From positions 68,078 to 132,077 of the forward strand of contig WSXU01000014.1 in assembly GCA_009773455.1 (NCBI GenBank): DNA of 64,000 bases, written 5' to 3'. The notes under the pieces are model-generated. The model worked only from the letters and a program-made list of their open reading frames with translations. It ran no database searches and was not told the DNA's origin. A program made the position numbers and the translations under genes. This document shows, piece by piece, positions 36,592 through 47,200 of this stretch. Each line of letters opens with the position of its first letter. Positions within the stretch are counted from its first letter, which is position 1. The DNA comes from Bacteroidota bacterium. GTDB lineage: Bacteria; Bacteroidota; Bacteroidia; Bacteroidales; Lentimicrobiaceae.

Positions 36592-37410
36592 ATGATTACC
36601 GGGAACGCTGAGCAGGCGAATCTTTTGGATCCCTATACCAGGGAGCCCCTGAGAATGGAACAAGGATATTTTCTGAACCCGGTCACCAACGACAGGTTCT
36701 ACATCAATGGGGGAATTCCGGTTTTTCTGCCTGAAAACCAGATGAGTGGGGATAACCTTAAATATTCGAGGTTTTACGACAGAATCAGCAGGTTTTATCG
36801 CATTTCATCTGTTCTTTATTGCTGGTTGAAAGGGACTACTGAGCAGAAGGTAAAGAAATTATATCTTGATCAGCTTGAGATCAATGAAGGTGATCGTGTA
36901 CTGGAGGTTTCAATAGGTTCGGCCGATAACCTGCTGCACCTTCCCCGGAATGCATTCTATACCGGTTTTGATATTTCTTTTGGAATGCTGACCATGGCCA
37001 GGAGACAACTAAAACGCTGGAAGATTCAGGCTGATCTTTTCCAGGGAGAAGCAGAGCATCTTCCTTTTGCAGATAACAGTTTTGATGTGGTTTTTCACGT
37101 TGGAGGCATCAATTTCTTCAACGATAAGCAGAAGGCGCTGGCAGAAATGATCAGGGTTGCTAAACCGGGTAGCAAACTGCTGGTGGTTGATGAGACTGAA
37201 TCAATGGTTGTAAATACCTATCAGAAAAATCCATTTTCCAGAAAACTCTACCAACTTGCCGACAGGGACCTTTCGGTACCGGTGCATCTGCTTCCCGGAG
37301 GAATGAAAGAAACTGAAGTGCGGTATTTTTTTGAACAGAAGATTTATTGCCTGACCTTCCGTAAACCCCTGGGAGGTCAACCGGAACCCGATGACCGGAA
37401 ACATCCGTGA
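36592..37410 (+). CDS. Class I SAM-dependent methyltransferase (UbiE/COQ5-like)
   Basis: 272 residues. A short N-terminal segment (about 1-45) resembles the Trm112-like region of methyltransferases that begin LLDPYTREPL...NPVTNDRFYI. Motif I reads VLEVSIGSADNL, followed by FDISFGMLTMARRQLK, then AEHLPFADNSFDVVFHVGG and MIRVAKPGSKLLVVDE. The last two are strongly methyltransferase 11-like. Substrate unknown; lipids or quinones are typical for the group. It is transcribed directly after a second, degenerate methyltransferase with a 3-nt gap and is followed by a GNAT gene. Confidence 0.85.
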   Translation: MITGNAEQANLLDPYTREPLRMEQGYFLNPVTNDRFYINGGIPVFLPENQMSGDNLKYSRFYDRISRFYRISSVLYCWLKGTTEQKVKKLYLDQLEINEGDRVLEVSIGSADNLLHLPRNAFYTGFDISFGMLTMARRQLKRWKIQADLFQGEAEHLPFADNSFDVVFHVGGINFFNDKQKALAEMIRVAKPGSKLLVVDETESMVVNTYQKNPFSRKLYQLADRDLSVPVHLLPGGMKETEVRYFFEQKIYCLTFRKPLGGQPEPDDRKHP

Positions 37411-37487
37411 TGCCGCACAATTGGTAACTTCTTTTAAACACTCACACAACTAACCGGGAAAACTTACGCAGAGAAACGCCAAAGAAA

Positions 37488-38018
37488 ATGGATGCACCCG
37501 CCGGATTGCTCATCAGACCAGAATTAAAAAGTGACTATGAAAAAATTACTGCGCTTCATGATCTTGCATTCGGACAGAAGGGCGAAGGCCGGCTTGTTGA
37601 AGCCCTTCGCCGTAACCCTGTGTTTATAAGAGGTCTTTCGCTGGTTGCTTTGCTTGATGGGAATCTTGTCGGTCATATCCTGTTTTTTCCTGTTCTGGTC
37701 AGGGATGGTCAAAAGGTATTTCGCTCACTGGCATTGGCACCGCTGGCTGTGTTGCCCAATTATCAGCGGAAAGGAATAGGTTCGGCGCTGGTGATCGCCG
37801 GCATTGATGAAGCGCGTGAAGGAAAACACAGATCGGTCATTGTTCTTGGTCACCGGGAGTATTATCCCGGATTTGGTTTCAGACCTGCCATTCATTACGG
37901 AATTCTTCCTCCTTTTGATGTTCCGTCTGATGTCTTTTTTGCTATGGAATTGATTCCCGGCGGACTGGCAGGTGTAAGCGGAACCGTTGAATATCCGCCT
38001 GAATTTTCAGAATTTTGA
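37488..38018 (+). CDS. GNAT N-acetyltransferase (YhbS-like)
   Basis: 176 residues, one GNAT domain. The acetyl-CoA pyrophosphate loop is VLPNYQRKGIGSALV (Q/RxxGxG/A), preceded by LVGHILFFPVLV and FRSLALAPLAV. The motif VIVLGHREYYPGFGFRPA places it with YhbS/predicted N-acetyltransferases. The acceptor is unknown. It is cytoplasmic, on the same strand as the methyltransferase pair with a 77-nt gap. Confidence 0.88.
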   Translation: MDAPAGLLIRPELKSDYEKITALHDLAFGQKGEGRLVEALRRNPVFIRGLSLVALLDGNLVGHILFFPVLVRDGQKVFRSLALAPLAVLPNYQRKGIGSALVIAGIDEAREGKHRSVIVLGHREYYPGFGFRPAIHYGILPPFDVPSDVFFAMELIPGGLAGVSGTVEYPPEFSEF

Positions 38019-38191
38019 GCAGTCTGTTTGTGTTTCTTTTTACTCTGAAACTTATTTTTAAATAGTGATTCCGGAAATTAATAAGTTGTATTATAAAGAG
38101 ACTGAGGGCCATTCAAATTTTGTTTCCGGGCTTGTGAAACAGAATAAATTAATGTAGGTTTGGGAAAGTTAATGTCAGGAATTGTTTTATC

Positions 38192-41100
38192 ATGGTTCTG
38201 AATCCGATTCTCAAGTTTTTCCGCGACCTGGAAACCTTTAACCAGGACCCTGAGTTTATCCGTTACCGGGAAAGTAACCTGCGCAGCACCTTTACCCTCG
38301 TCACAGTCCTGGGCATTACCACACTGATGCTGTTTCACGTGATCGATCTCTTCATGGGGACAGGCGATCCTGTTGCATTGATGCGGGTCAGGATTTTCAC
38401 TTCAGCTGCTTTGCTTGTTAACCTTATGCTCTCTCTGGGTACTCGTTACCATTACCGTCGGAAAGTGTATACCTGCATAGGATTTTACCTGGGAATGGCG
38501 GCAAGTGCAATGATCTCTCACTATGCTGATCCTCAGGAAACCCGTTACTGGATTGGTCCGGCATTGCTTCTGCTGGTCTGGTTTGCCTTTATCCCTTTTC
38601 GTTTTTCAAGACAGGTACTGCATGGATTCTTTTTCCTTATCCTGTATACAGGATTGATATGGATACTTGCACCTGCACCTGCCGATCCGATGCATCTTGC
38701 AGGTGCCAGCCTTTTTCTGGCTGGTTTTTTTGCCCTTGGTGTCATTCTTGCTTTCTATAACAATCAGTCTTCAGCAACCATCTTTTCAGCGCGGAAAGCA
38801 GCAAGGACAAGTGATGACCGTTACAGGATACTTACCGAGCATATGCAGGATGTTGTGTGGACACTTGATTTACGCACCAGGAAGTTCTCATTCATCAGTC
38901 CTTCGGTTGAGAAACTGCGTGGGTTCACAGCCGATGAAGTGATGCGAATGCCTTTTGAAGCTTCATTCACTCCACAAAGTGCCGAAAAGGTTTCTGCGAT
39001 GCTTGCAAATGTTGTTCGCGAATTTCAGGCCGGTAAAGACTTTACATCGTTCGCCGTGGGAGAACTTGAGCAGTATTGTCGTGACGGCTCTACGGTATGG
39101 ATTGAAGTGGCCGCTACGCTGATCACAGACGAAAAAGGAGAACTTGCCGAAATGCTGGGTGTTTCCAGAAACATTACCGCACGAAGGAAAGCCGAACAGG
39201 CTATGCGTGAATCTGAAGAGAAATACCGTACCCTGATCAGCCAGGCCAATGATGGTATTTTTATTACGCAGGATGAGGTTTTCAGGTTTGTTAACCAGGC
39301 TTTTTGCGATATTACCGAATATACAACCACTGAACTGATTGGCAAGCCGTTCATCGACCTGATTGCTCCTGAAGAAGTAACGCACCTGGTCGATATTCAC
39401 CGCAGGCGAATGGCCGGGGAGAAAGTGCCGGATATGTATTCAACCATTGGGGTATCGAAGAGCGGACGAAGGGTGAATCTCGAATTCAATGGCAGTACCA
39501 TTGAATATGAGGGAAGGCCGGCTTCGTTTGTCATCATGCGCGATAACACGGAACAGATGAAATCAGCCGCCCTTATCCGTGAAAGTGAAGAGAAGTACCG
39601 CTCACTGGTTGAGAGAGCCAACGATGGCATTGTTATCCTCCAGGATGGAAAAGTCAGGTTCATCAACCAGATGATGGCCCGGATTCTGGGTTATAGCGTA
39701 GATGAGATACTTGATACGCCGTTTGTCAATTTTATTGCTCCTGATGAACGGGAAAAAATTCTCGAAATTTACCATAAAAGACAGGCAGGAGAACCGGTTC
39801 CGCAGATCTATGAATCTGTGCTGATCAGGAAAGACGGGAATCTCAGGCCCGTTGAGTTCAACAATGGTATAATAACCTACAATGGTACAATAGCTACACA
39901 GACTTATATCCGCGACATTACAGAACGAAAGGCAGCAGAACAGGCACTGGTTGAAAGTGAGCAGCGTTATGCCCTGGCCGTTGAAGGGGTGAATGAAGGT
40001 ATCTTCGATTGGAACCTCGTTACCAATGAAGTCTATTTCTCAAATAACTACAAGGCCATCATGGGGCTTAAACCCGATGAGATGAAGAATGATCTTTCGG
40101 AGTGGGATACCCGGATTCATCCCGATGACAGGGAAATGGTGCTCCGGGCAAACAGGGATTTCATCAGTGGGAAGTCCCCGGTGTATAATCCGGAATACCG
40201 GCTCCTTCACCGTTCCGGAGAATATCGCTGGATACTTGCCCGTGGTGTCTGCCTCAGGGATGAAAGCGGGAAAGCATACCGGATGGCAGGATCACATATG
40301 GATATTACTGAACGCCGCCAATCGGAGGAAAGGCTGCGTGAAAGTGAGGCACGGTATCGCAGCATTTTTGATACAGCAGCCGATGCTATATTCCTCATCG
40401 ACAAGCAAAGCGGTTCCATCGTGGATGTCAACCAGCCAGCGACCAGGATTTATGGTTTCAGCACGGAAGAACTTCTTTCGATGAACATACAGCAACTGGC
40501 CGATGAACCTGATGAAACCATAGAAATACTTGATGCTACCACCCGGTTTCATTTTGTACCACTAAGAAAATCGGTGCGTAAAGATGGTCAGGTTGTGCTG
40601 GTGGAGATTTCGGCAAGTTATTTCGAGATGGCAGGTAAACCCTACGTGATTGCCATGGTACATGACATCACACTGCGAAAAAAGGCGGAAGAGGCACTCC
40701 GCGAAAGTGAAACCAAATTCAGGGAGATCACTGACCTTTTACCCCAGTTGATTTATGAACTGGATAACCGGGGCACCATTACTTTTCTGAACCGGACCGG
40801 AAAGGAGATGTTTGGCATAACAGAAGCTCAGATAAGGAAAGGTCTTCAGGCTTCCGCCCTGGTGGTACCTGAACATCGTGATCGGCTGATGAGGAATTTC
40901 ACGGAAGTAATGAATCTCAGGTATTCAGACATTGAGAATGAATTCCTTGGCCTCCGGAGTGATGGCAGCAGGTTCCCGATTCTTGTTTATGGGTCGGCGG
41001 TGCTTCGCGATGGACAGGTAACCGGCAACAGGGGAGTGGTGATCGACATCACAGACAGAAAAAATACAGAAGAGGAATTGCGAAGAGTAAATGAACGACT

Positions 41101-42130
41101 GACTTTGCATTTCAGGCAAACCCCACTTGCCTATATTGAATGGAATGAAAAACTTGAAGTAACAGACTGGAATCCTGCGGCCGAAAACATTTTTGGCTAT
41201 ACCCGGGATGAAGTTATGGGCAAACACGCCTTTAACCTGATCGTTCCGTCACATATACAGGATGAAATTGCACGCCTGTCCGAAAGCATCCTGAATCAGG
41301 CCGGCGGTCAGCGTAATACCAATGAGAACATCACTAAAAGCGGGCACGCCATCATCTGCAACTGGTACAATACTCCGCTTAAGGATACCACAGGGAAGGT
41401 GATCGGTCTTGCATCTCTGGTTCAGGATATCACTGAACAAAAGAAACTGGAAGCCGAACTTGAGCGTTATGTGACAGTACTGGAGAAAAATTATTCTGAA
41501 TCCAAGATAAAGGTTCAATCCTATTCGCTTGAACTGGAAACCAGAAAAAATGAGCTGTTGCAGCTTCAGAAGGAGAATCTGCAGTCACAGTTTGAAACCT
41601 TGCGTAGTCAGGTAAATCCGCATTTTTTGTTCAACAGCCTGAATGTGCTGACTTCTCTTATCAAAATTGAACCAGACCTTGCAGAGCAGTTTACCATTCG
41701 TTTGTCAATGGTGTACCGGTATGTACTCGAAAATAAGGATAAAGACCTGGTAAGCCTTGAGACAGAGTTAGATTTTCTGAAAGCATACACCTTTCTGCTC
41801 GACATCCGTTTTTCAGGAAAGATGAAAGTGGTTGTTGACCTGCCCGAAGAAAAACTACAGCTGAAAGTCGTACCACTTGCCTTGCAGTTACTGATTGAAA
41901 ATGCGATCAAACACAATACTTTTTCGAAGAAACAACCTTTACAGGTCGATATTTATCATGTACTTGATTACCTTGTGGTAGAGAATAACCTTCAGGTCAG
42001 GGAATCGCATGTACAGTCAACCGGTGTGGGATTAAACAACATTGCTAGCAGGTATGCCTATTTTACCGACCGTAAAACTGTTGCCGGTGTTGAAGGAGAA
42101 AAGTTTGTGGTGAAAATACCTTTGTTGTAA
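38192..42130 (+). CDS. Membrane LytS-type sensor histidine kinase with seven PAS domains
   Basis: 1312 residues. The N-terminus (about 35-195) has roughly six transmembrane helices. Seven PAS units follow, beginning near residues 208, 340, 464, 588, 717, 838 and 966, most with a PAC-type ending such as MLGVSRNITARRKAE. A coiled coil (about 1095-1135) leads to the LytS-type kinase: SQVNPHFLFNSLNVLTSL with the phospho-acceptor His at about 1144, then LALQLLIENAIKHN and GVGLNNIASRYAYF in the ATP domain. It phosphorylates the LytTR response regulator encoded 100 nt downstream. Ligands of the PAS domains are unknown. The number of PAS units is unusually high. Confidence 0.92.
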   Translation: MVLNPILKFFRDLETFNQDPEFIRYRESNLRSTFTLVTVLGITTLMLFHVIDLFMGTGDPVALMRVRIFTSAALLVNLMLSLGTRYHYRRKVYTCIGFYLGMAASAMISHYADPQETRYWIGPALLLLVWFAFIPFRFSRQVLHGFFFLILYTGLIWILAPAPADPMHLAGASLFLAGFFALGVILAFYNNQSSATIFSARKAARTSDDRYRILTEHMQDVVWTLDLRTRKFSFISPSVEKLRGFTADEVMRMPFEASFTPQSAEKVSAMLANVVREFQAGKDFTSFAVGELEQYCRDGSTVWIEVAATLITDEKGELAEMLGVSRNITARRKAEQAMRESEEKYRTLISQANDGIFITQDEVFRFVNQAFCDITEYTTTELIGKPFIDLIAPEEVTHLVDIHRRRMAGEKVPDMYSTIGVSKSGRRVNLEFNGSTIEYEGRPASFVIMRDNTEQMKSAALIRESEEKYRSLVERANDGIVILQDGKVRFINQMMARILGYSVDEILDTPFVNFIAPDEREKILEIYHKRQAGEPVPQIYESVLIRKDGNLRPVEFNNGIITYNGTIATQTYIRDITERKAAEQALVESEQRYALAVEGVNEGIFDWNLVTNEVYFSNNYKAIMGLKPDEMKNDLSEWDTRIHPDDREMVLRANRDFISGKSPVYNPEYRLLHRSGEYRWILARGVCLRDESGKAYRMAGSHMDITERRQSEERLRESEARYRSIFDTAADAIFLIDKQSGSIVDVNQPATRIYGFSTEELLSMNIQQLADEPDETIEILDATTRFHFVPLRKSVRKDGQVVLVEISASYFEMAGKPYVIAMVHDITLRKKAEEALRESETKFREITDLLPQLIYELDNRGTITFLNRTGKEMFGITEAQIRKGLQASALVVPEHRDRLMRNFTEVMNLRYSDIENEFLGLRSDGSRFPILVYGSAVLRDGQVTGNRGVVIDITDRKNTEEELRRVNERLTLHFRQTPLAYIEWNEKLEVTDWNPAAENIFGYTRDEVMGKHAFNLIVPSHIQDEIARLSESILNQAGGQRNTNENITKSGHAIICNWYNTPLKDTTGKVIGLASLVQDITEQKKLEAELERYVTVLEKNYSESKIKVQSYSLELETRKNELLQLQKENLQSQFETLRSQVNPHFLFNSLNVLTSLIKIEPDLAEQFTIRLSMVYRYVLENKDKDLVSLETELDFLKAYTFLLDIRFSGKMKVVVDLPEEKLQLKVVPLALQLLIENAIKHNTFSKKQPLQVDIYHVLDYLVVENNLQVRESHVQSTGVGLNNIASRYAYFTDRKTVAGVEGEKFVVKIPLL

Positions 42131-42230
42131 ATCCGTATCATGAGACCGGTTCATTTTGATTTCAATGAGGTTATATTCATCAGACTGTGTGCCAAGTTAT
42201 TACTTTTAATTAATTCAATAAACCATCCCT

Positions 42231-42983
42231 ATGAAAGTTGTCATTATTGAGGATGAAGAACTGGCAGCCCGCCGTCTCGAAAGCCTGATCAGGGAATGTG
42301 CCCCTGACGCTGAAGTGATTGCCAGACTGGAATCGGTTGAAGATGCCGTTGACTGGTTCAGGAACCATCCTTCGCCCGATCTGATCTTCCTTGACATTCA
42401 CCTGGAAGATGACCTGAGTTTTTCAATTTTTGAGAAAGTAAAGGTCAGTTCACCCATCATCTTCACCACGGCGTTCGACGAATATGCCATCCGGGCGTTC
42501 AGGATGAAGAGCATCGATTACCTGCTTAAGCCCATTGTTCAGGAAGAGCTGGCCAGAAGTCTCGAAAAGTACCGGGAGTTCACTGCCGTTAAACAGCAAC
42601 CCGATATGGATGCTTTGTACAGGATGATTTCATCCGGTGCACCTGCTTATAAGGAGCGCTTTTCGGTAACGGTAGGGCAGAAGATTAAAAGCTATCCGAC
42701 ATCTGAAATTTCCTGGTTCTATTCGGAAGAGGGTATTACGTTTATGGTGATCAACGACAATCACCAATACCCCATAGATTTCAGTCTTGATGACCTTGCA
42801 GGACAACTGAATCCGAAGGAATATTTCAGGGTAAACCGACAGTTTCTGGTAAGTCTGGGGTCGATAAAAAATGTCCACATATACCCGAAAAGCCGTCTGA
42901 AAATTGAGATTTCACCCCCACCGGACAGGGAAGTATTTGTCAGCCGCGATAAAGTGACCAGGTTTAAAGAGTGGCTGGGTTAA
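42231..42983 (+). CDS. LytTR-family response regulator
   Basis: 250 residues. The receiver domain (about 1-120) begins MKVVIIEDEELAARRLE, with the phosphorylatable Asp in DLIFLDIHLED and Lys in YLLKPIVQEE. The C-terminal LytTR DNA-binding domain (about 140-250) has ISWFYSEEGITFMVI and YFRVNRQFLVSLGSI. It is the partner of the upstream seven-PAS kinase. LytTR proteins bind imperfect direct repeats; no target could be identified in the window. A 7-bp repeat array begins 8 nt after its stop codon. Confidence 0.94.
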   Translation: MKVVIIEDEELAARRLESLIRECAPDAEVIARLESVEDAVDWFRNHPSPDLIFLDIHLEDDLSFSIFEKVKVSSPIIFTTAFDEYAIRAFRMKSIDYLLKPIVQEELARSLEKYREFTAVKQQPDMDALYRMISSGAPAYKERFSVTVGQKIKSYPTSEISWFYSEEGITFMVINDNHQYPIDFSLDDLAGQLNPKEYFRVNRQFLVSLGSIKNVHIYPKSRLKIEISPPPDREVFVSRDKVTRFKEWLG

Positions 42984-42990
42984 ACTTAGT

Positions 42991-43053
42991 TAACAGATAA
43001 CAATTAACAGTTAACAGTTAACAGTTAGCAGTTAGCAGATAGCAGTTAGCAGT
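42991..43053. repeat. 7-bp tandem array TAACAGT/TAGCAGT after the LytTR gene
   Basis: Nine consecutive 7-bp units, each beginning TAA or TAG, run from TAACAGA to TAGCAGT. Because 7 is not a multiple of 3, the array puts stop codons in all forward frames. Confidence 0.9.
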
Positions 43054-43396
43054 TAAGGTATAAATTCATAGGCATTTATCTGATTTTTCAGTATATTTAC
43101 GTTGATGCCGGGATCAGGTGTTGATAAGCATTTTTGTTGGCTTAATTATTTTACATTCATTTCCAGGATTAGGACTCTGTCGTCTAAAAGGTAATCAGCA
43201 TCAACATAATCAACAGCTCAAATTCTGGCAGTCAGGTATATTGGAAATTTATAGGCATCGATGGTTGCAAAGCCATTTTTTTCTCATATTTGTTTAAGGA
43301 TTGGAATTCAGCTGAGTATCTTTCCGGACCATTTTGACCGATGCTGCCCCGGAACCACCATCTGTGTTCTTAAAGACCAAATAAACACAACTGCTT
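43054..43396. other. Intergenic region before a GNAT gene
   Basis: About 340 bp between the 7-bp array and the next gene. It is AT-rich with no convincing ORF, tRNA or terminator. A short imperfect hairpin at GGTTGCAAAGCC followed by a T-run lies near 43264-43284. A 69-codon track ORF at 43261 has no recognisable features. Confidence 0.5.
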
Positions 43397-44104
43397 ATGC
43401 TGACCGAAGCGCAGAAACAGTTGCTTCTTCAGGAAAAGGATCAGAACATAGCGCTGATCTACCTTGCTGAAGAGTACCCTTTGACCGGATTGATGCAATC
43501 GGGCAATATGATGATGTGCAGGTTTCAGTCCGATGAAGAGTGGTGCCATTTCAGCCACAACAGCACTACCCGTTTTATTGATGATTTTTTTGGAAGCCAT
43601 CCCAGTGGTCAGTATGTGGTAATTTCTGACGATCATGTATTTGACTACGCAAGAAAACATCATCGGTTGATATGGTCAATCACATGTCACCGGCTGTTTC
43701 TGAAAGACTCCGTCACATCCTCTGTTAATAATCTTATTCAACCACTCAGGTCCGAACACCTGAAGATCGTTTACGATAATTCGAAATACCAGCAGTTTCT
43801 GAATCTGAATTACCTTTCTAAAAGACTTGATCTTGGTGGCGGGTATTGTGTGAATGTGGAGGATAATCCTGTTGGCTGGATGATGACCCACGACGATGGT
43901 TCTGTCGGGATGCTTCATGTGCTGGATGATTTCAGGGGGCGGGGCTATGCAAGGATGCTGGTGAAAGCAATGACGAACAGGGTCAGACAAAAAGGACGTG
44001 AGGTCTATGCTCACATTGAACCTTCAAACGAGCCTTCGCTTAAGCTGTTTCTCAGCCTTGGATTCGAAATCAGGGGTAAGATTACCTGGGCCTTTTTCAG
44101 GTAA
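43397..44104 (+). CDS. GNAT acetyltransferase with N-terminal extension
   Basis: 235 residues. Residues about 1-140 form a helper domain (MLTEAQKQLLLQEKDQNIAL). The last 90 residues are a GNAT domain of the FR47/GCN5 type with VGMLHVLDDFRGRGYARMLV (acetyl-CoA loop RGRGYA) and SNEPSLKLFLSLGFEIRGK. Two-lobed enzymes of this kind include glycine N-acyltransferase-like proteins. The acceptor is unknown. The stop codon TAA is the first triplet of a 7-bp repeat array, and the next gene is convergent carB. Confidence 0.82.
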   Translation: MLTEAQKQLLLQEKDQNIALIYLAEEYPLTGLMQSGNMMMCRFQSDEEWCHFSHNSTTRFIDDFFGSHPSGQYVVISDDHVFDYARKHHRLIWSITCHRLFLKDSVTSSVNNLIQPLRSEHLKIVYDNSKYQQFLNLNYLSKRLDLGGGYCVNVEDNPVGWMMTHDDGSVGMLHVLDDFRGRGYARMLVKAMTNRVRQKGREVYAHIEPSNEPSLKLFLSLGFEIRGKITWAFFR

Positions 44105-44164
44105 CAGTTAACAGTTAACAGTTAACAAATAACAAATAACAAATAACAAATAACAGATATCAGA
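44102..44164. repeat. 7-bp tandem array TAACAGT/TAACAAA overlapping the GNAT stop codon
   Basis: Nine units of seven bases; the first unit TAACAGT contains the stop codon of the upstream gene. Related arrays occur at 42991 and 58447. Confidence 0.9.
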
Positions 44165-44208
44165 TTAAAGGTAACAATTTAATTTTCAATGAAGAATTTA
44201 GGGTGAGG

Positions 44209-47200
44209 TCAGTATTCATCCCATGCCGTGATGGCTATGTCGTTGGGTTGCAACCTGCATATGGCATAAATGAAAGCGCTGGCGAGCCGGGCATTCGTAA
44301 TCAGGGGAATGTTAAAGTCAACCGCCGACCGCCTGATCAGATAATCGTTATACAGTTCTGATTTTGATAAATCTTTCGGAATATTGATAACCAGATCAAT
44401 TTTCCGGTTGCGGAGAAATTCCAGGGTATTGGGCTGGGTTTCATCGTCGGGCCAGAAAAGTGTGGTTGCTTCAACATGATTGTCTGTCAGGAATTTCGCG
44501 GATCCTGGTGTTGCATATAGCGTATACCCCCTTTCAACGAGCATACGGGCACTTTGCAGCAATTCTATTTTTGACCGGGCATCACCTGTTGAAAGCAGAA
44601 TGTTTTTCCCAGGTATCCTGTATCCGACCGACAGCATGGCATTCAGCAAGGCTTCATAATAATTATCTCCCAGGCAGCCAACTTCCCCGGTACTGGCCAT
44701 TTCAACACCCAGCACCGGATCGGCAGCCTGAAGCCGGGCAAAGGAAAACTGCGGTGCTTTGATGCCGACATAATCAAGGTCAAAGGCAGACTTTCCCGGT
44801 TTCTCGGTTTTCAAACCAAGCATAGCCAGGGTAGCAAGTTCAATCAGATTCAGTTTTAAAACCTTGGAAACAAAGGGGAAGCTTCTGGATGCACGGAGAT
44901 TACATTCAATGACCTTGATATCGTTGTCGCGGGCGAGGAACTGCATATTGAAAGGCCCGGTTATTTCCAGTGCCCGGGCGATATCACGCGAAATACGCTT
45001 GATCCGGCGTGCGGTTTCAAAATACATTTTCTGGGCCGGAAAAACGATGGTGGCATCTCCGGAGTGCACCCCGGCAAACTCAATGTGTTCTGAAATGGCA
45101 TAGGCAACTATTTCTCCCTTGTCAGCCACCGCATCGATCTCAATTTCCTTGGCATTCTGAATAAATTCAGAAACCACCACCGGGTATTCCTTTGATACCT
45201 TCACGGCAAGCTGAAGATAATAGTCAAGTTCCTGCCGGTTGCTCACAACATTCATGGCGGCTCCGGAAAGAACATAAGAAGGCCTGATCAACAGCGGGAA
45301 TCCCACTTCATCTGCAAAACGGTATATCTGAGATATCTCTGTCAGTTCACTCCATCGGGGCTGATCTATTTTCAACTTGTCGAGCAATGAAGAAAACTTG
45401 TGACGGTTTTCTGCCATATCAATGTTTTCGGGTGAAGTGCCCAGGATGGGCACTTTCTGCCGGTGAAGACGCATGGCAAGGTTATTGGCAATCTGTCCGC
45501 CGGTGCTGATAATCACACCTTTGGGCTGCTCAAGCTCGATGATATCCATGGTTCGTTCAAAGGAAAGCTCATCAAAATAGAGCCGGTCGCAGGTGTCGTA
45601 GTCTGTACTGACGGTTTCCGGATTATAGTTAATCATGATGCCCCTGAATCCTTCTTTGCGTGCCGTTGTCAGCGCATTAACCGAACACCAGTCAAATTCT
45701 ACCGAACTACCGATTCTGTATGCTCCGGAGCCCAGAACAATCACAGATTTTCCATCTTTCTCCGGTTCAATATCATGGGTGCTCCCCGAATAGGTCAGGT
45801 AGAGGTAATTCGTTTGTGCCGGGTACTCGGCAGCCAAAGTGTCGATCTGCTTTATGTAAGGTAAAATCCCTAGTTTTTTGCGGTATGTGCGGATGATCAG
45901 TACATCTTCATGAATGTTGCCCTTGCCTTTCAGCACCAGTCGGGCAAGCTGAAAATCGGAGAATCCTTTCTGCTTGGCCACCAACATCATTTCATGATCT
46001 ATTTCCAAAGGATCGTTGAATTTATTCAGTGTCAGACTGAGGTCATGGATGATTTTCAGTTTCACCAGGAACCAGAGATCGATCCTTGTCAGCTCATGTA
46101 CCTGCCCGACTGTATAGCCGGCATCAAAAGCGCTGGCAATGGCATAAATGCGCATATCGGTCGGTTCCGTCAGTGCTTTTTCTATGTCGGGGAACTCCAG
46201 ATCGCTGTTGCCTGTAAATCCATGGGTTCCTTGCCCTACCATCCGTAAGCCTTTTTGAATCGCTTCTTCAAAAGTGCGTCCGATGGCCATGATTTCACCA
46301 ACGCTCTTCATGCTGCTGCCAATCTCTTTCGAAACACCGATAAACTTATTCAAGTCCCACCGTGGAATTTTAACAACAACATAGTCGAGAGCCGGTTCAA
46401 AGAAAGCAGTGGTCGTTTTGGTTACGGCATTCTTTAATTCATGAAGTCCGTATCCCAGGGCCAGTTTTGCGGCCACAAATGCCAGCGGGTATCCGGTAGC
46501 TTTAGAGGCGAGGGCCGATGATCTCGACAAACGTGCATTGACTTCAATCACCCGGTAATCCTCACTTTCCGGATCCAGGGCATACTGAACATTACACTCC
46601 CCGACAATGCCAACCATTCTGACAATCTGAATGGCAAGGCTCCGCAGTTTATGATATTCACGGTTGGTGAGGGTTTGCGAAGGGGCTACTACGATACTCT
46701 CACCGGTGTGGATACCCAGCGGGTCGAAATTTTCCATGTTGCAAACCGTGATGCAGTTATCGTAACGATCGCGCACAACTTCATATTCCACCTCTTTCCA
46801 TCCTTTGAGCGACTCTTCAACAAGTATCTGATCCGAGTACGAAAAGGCCCTGGCCGCCAGATTCCTGAGTTCATCCTGATTGCTGCAGAACCCGGAACCC
46901 TGTCCGCCAAGGGTATAGGCGGCCCTGACAATGATCGGGAATCCGAGATTTTCGGAAACGTTTATGGCATCTTCTATCGTAGTAACAGCATGACTTCTGG
47001 GTGTTTTTACATTGATCCGGCGCAGACTGTCGGCAAAGATCTGCCGGTCTTCTGTATCAATGATTGACTGGATTGGGGTGCCAAGTACCTTAACGCCGTA
47101 CTTCTCAAAAACACCTGTTTTAAACAGTTCAATCCCGCAGTTCAGAGCAGTCTGACCACCAAATGAAAGCAGAACGCCTTCAGGCTTCTCTTTGATGATT

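Noticed and set aside
45463-45864. 133-codon plus-strand ORF within carB
   Set aside because: Antisense shadow of a conserved carB region; no independent evidence.
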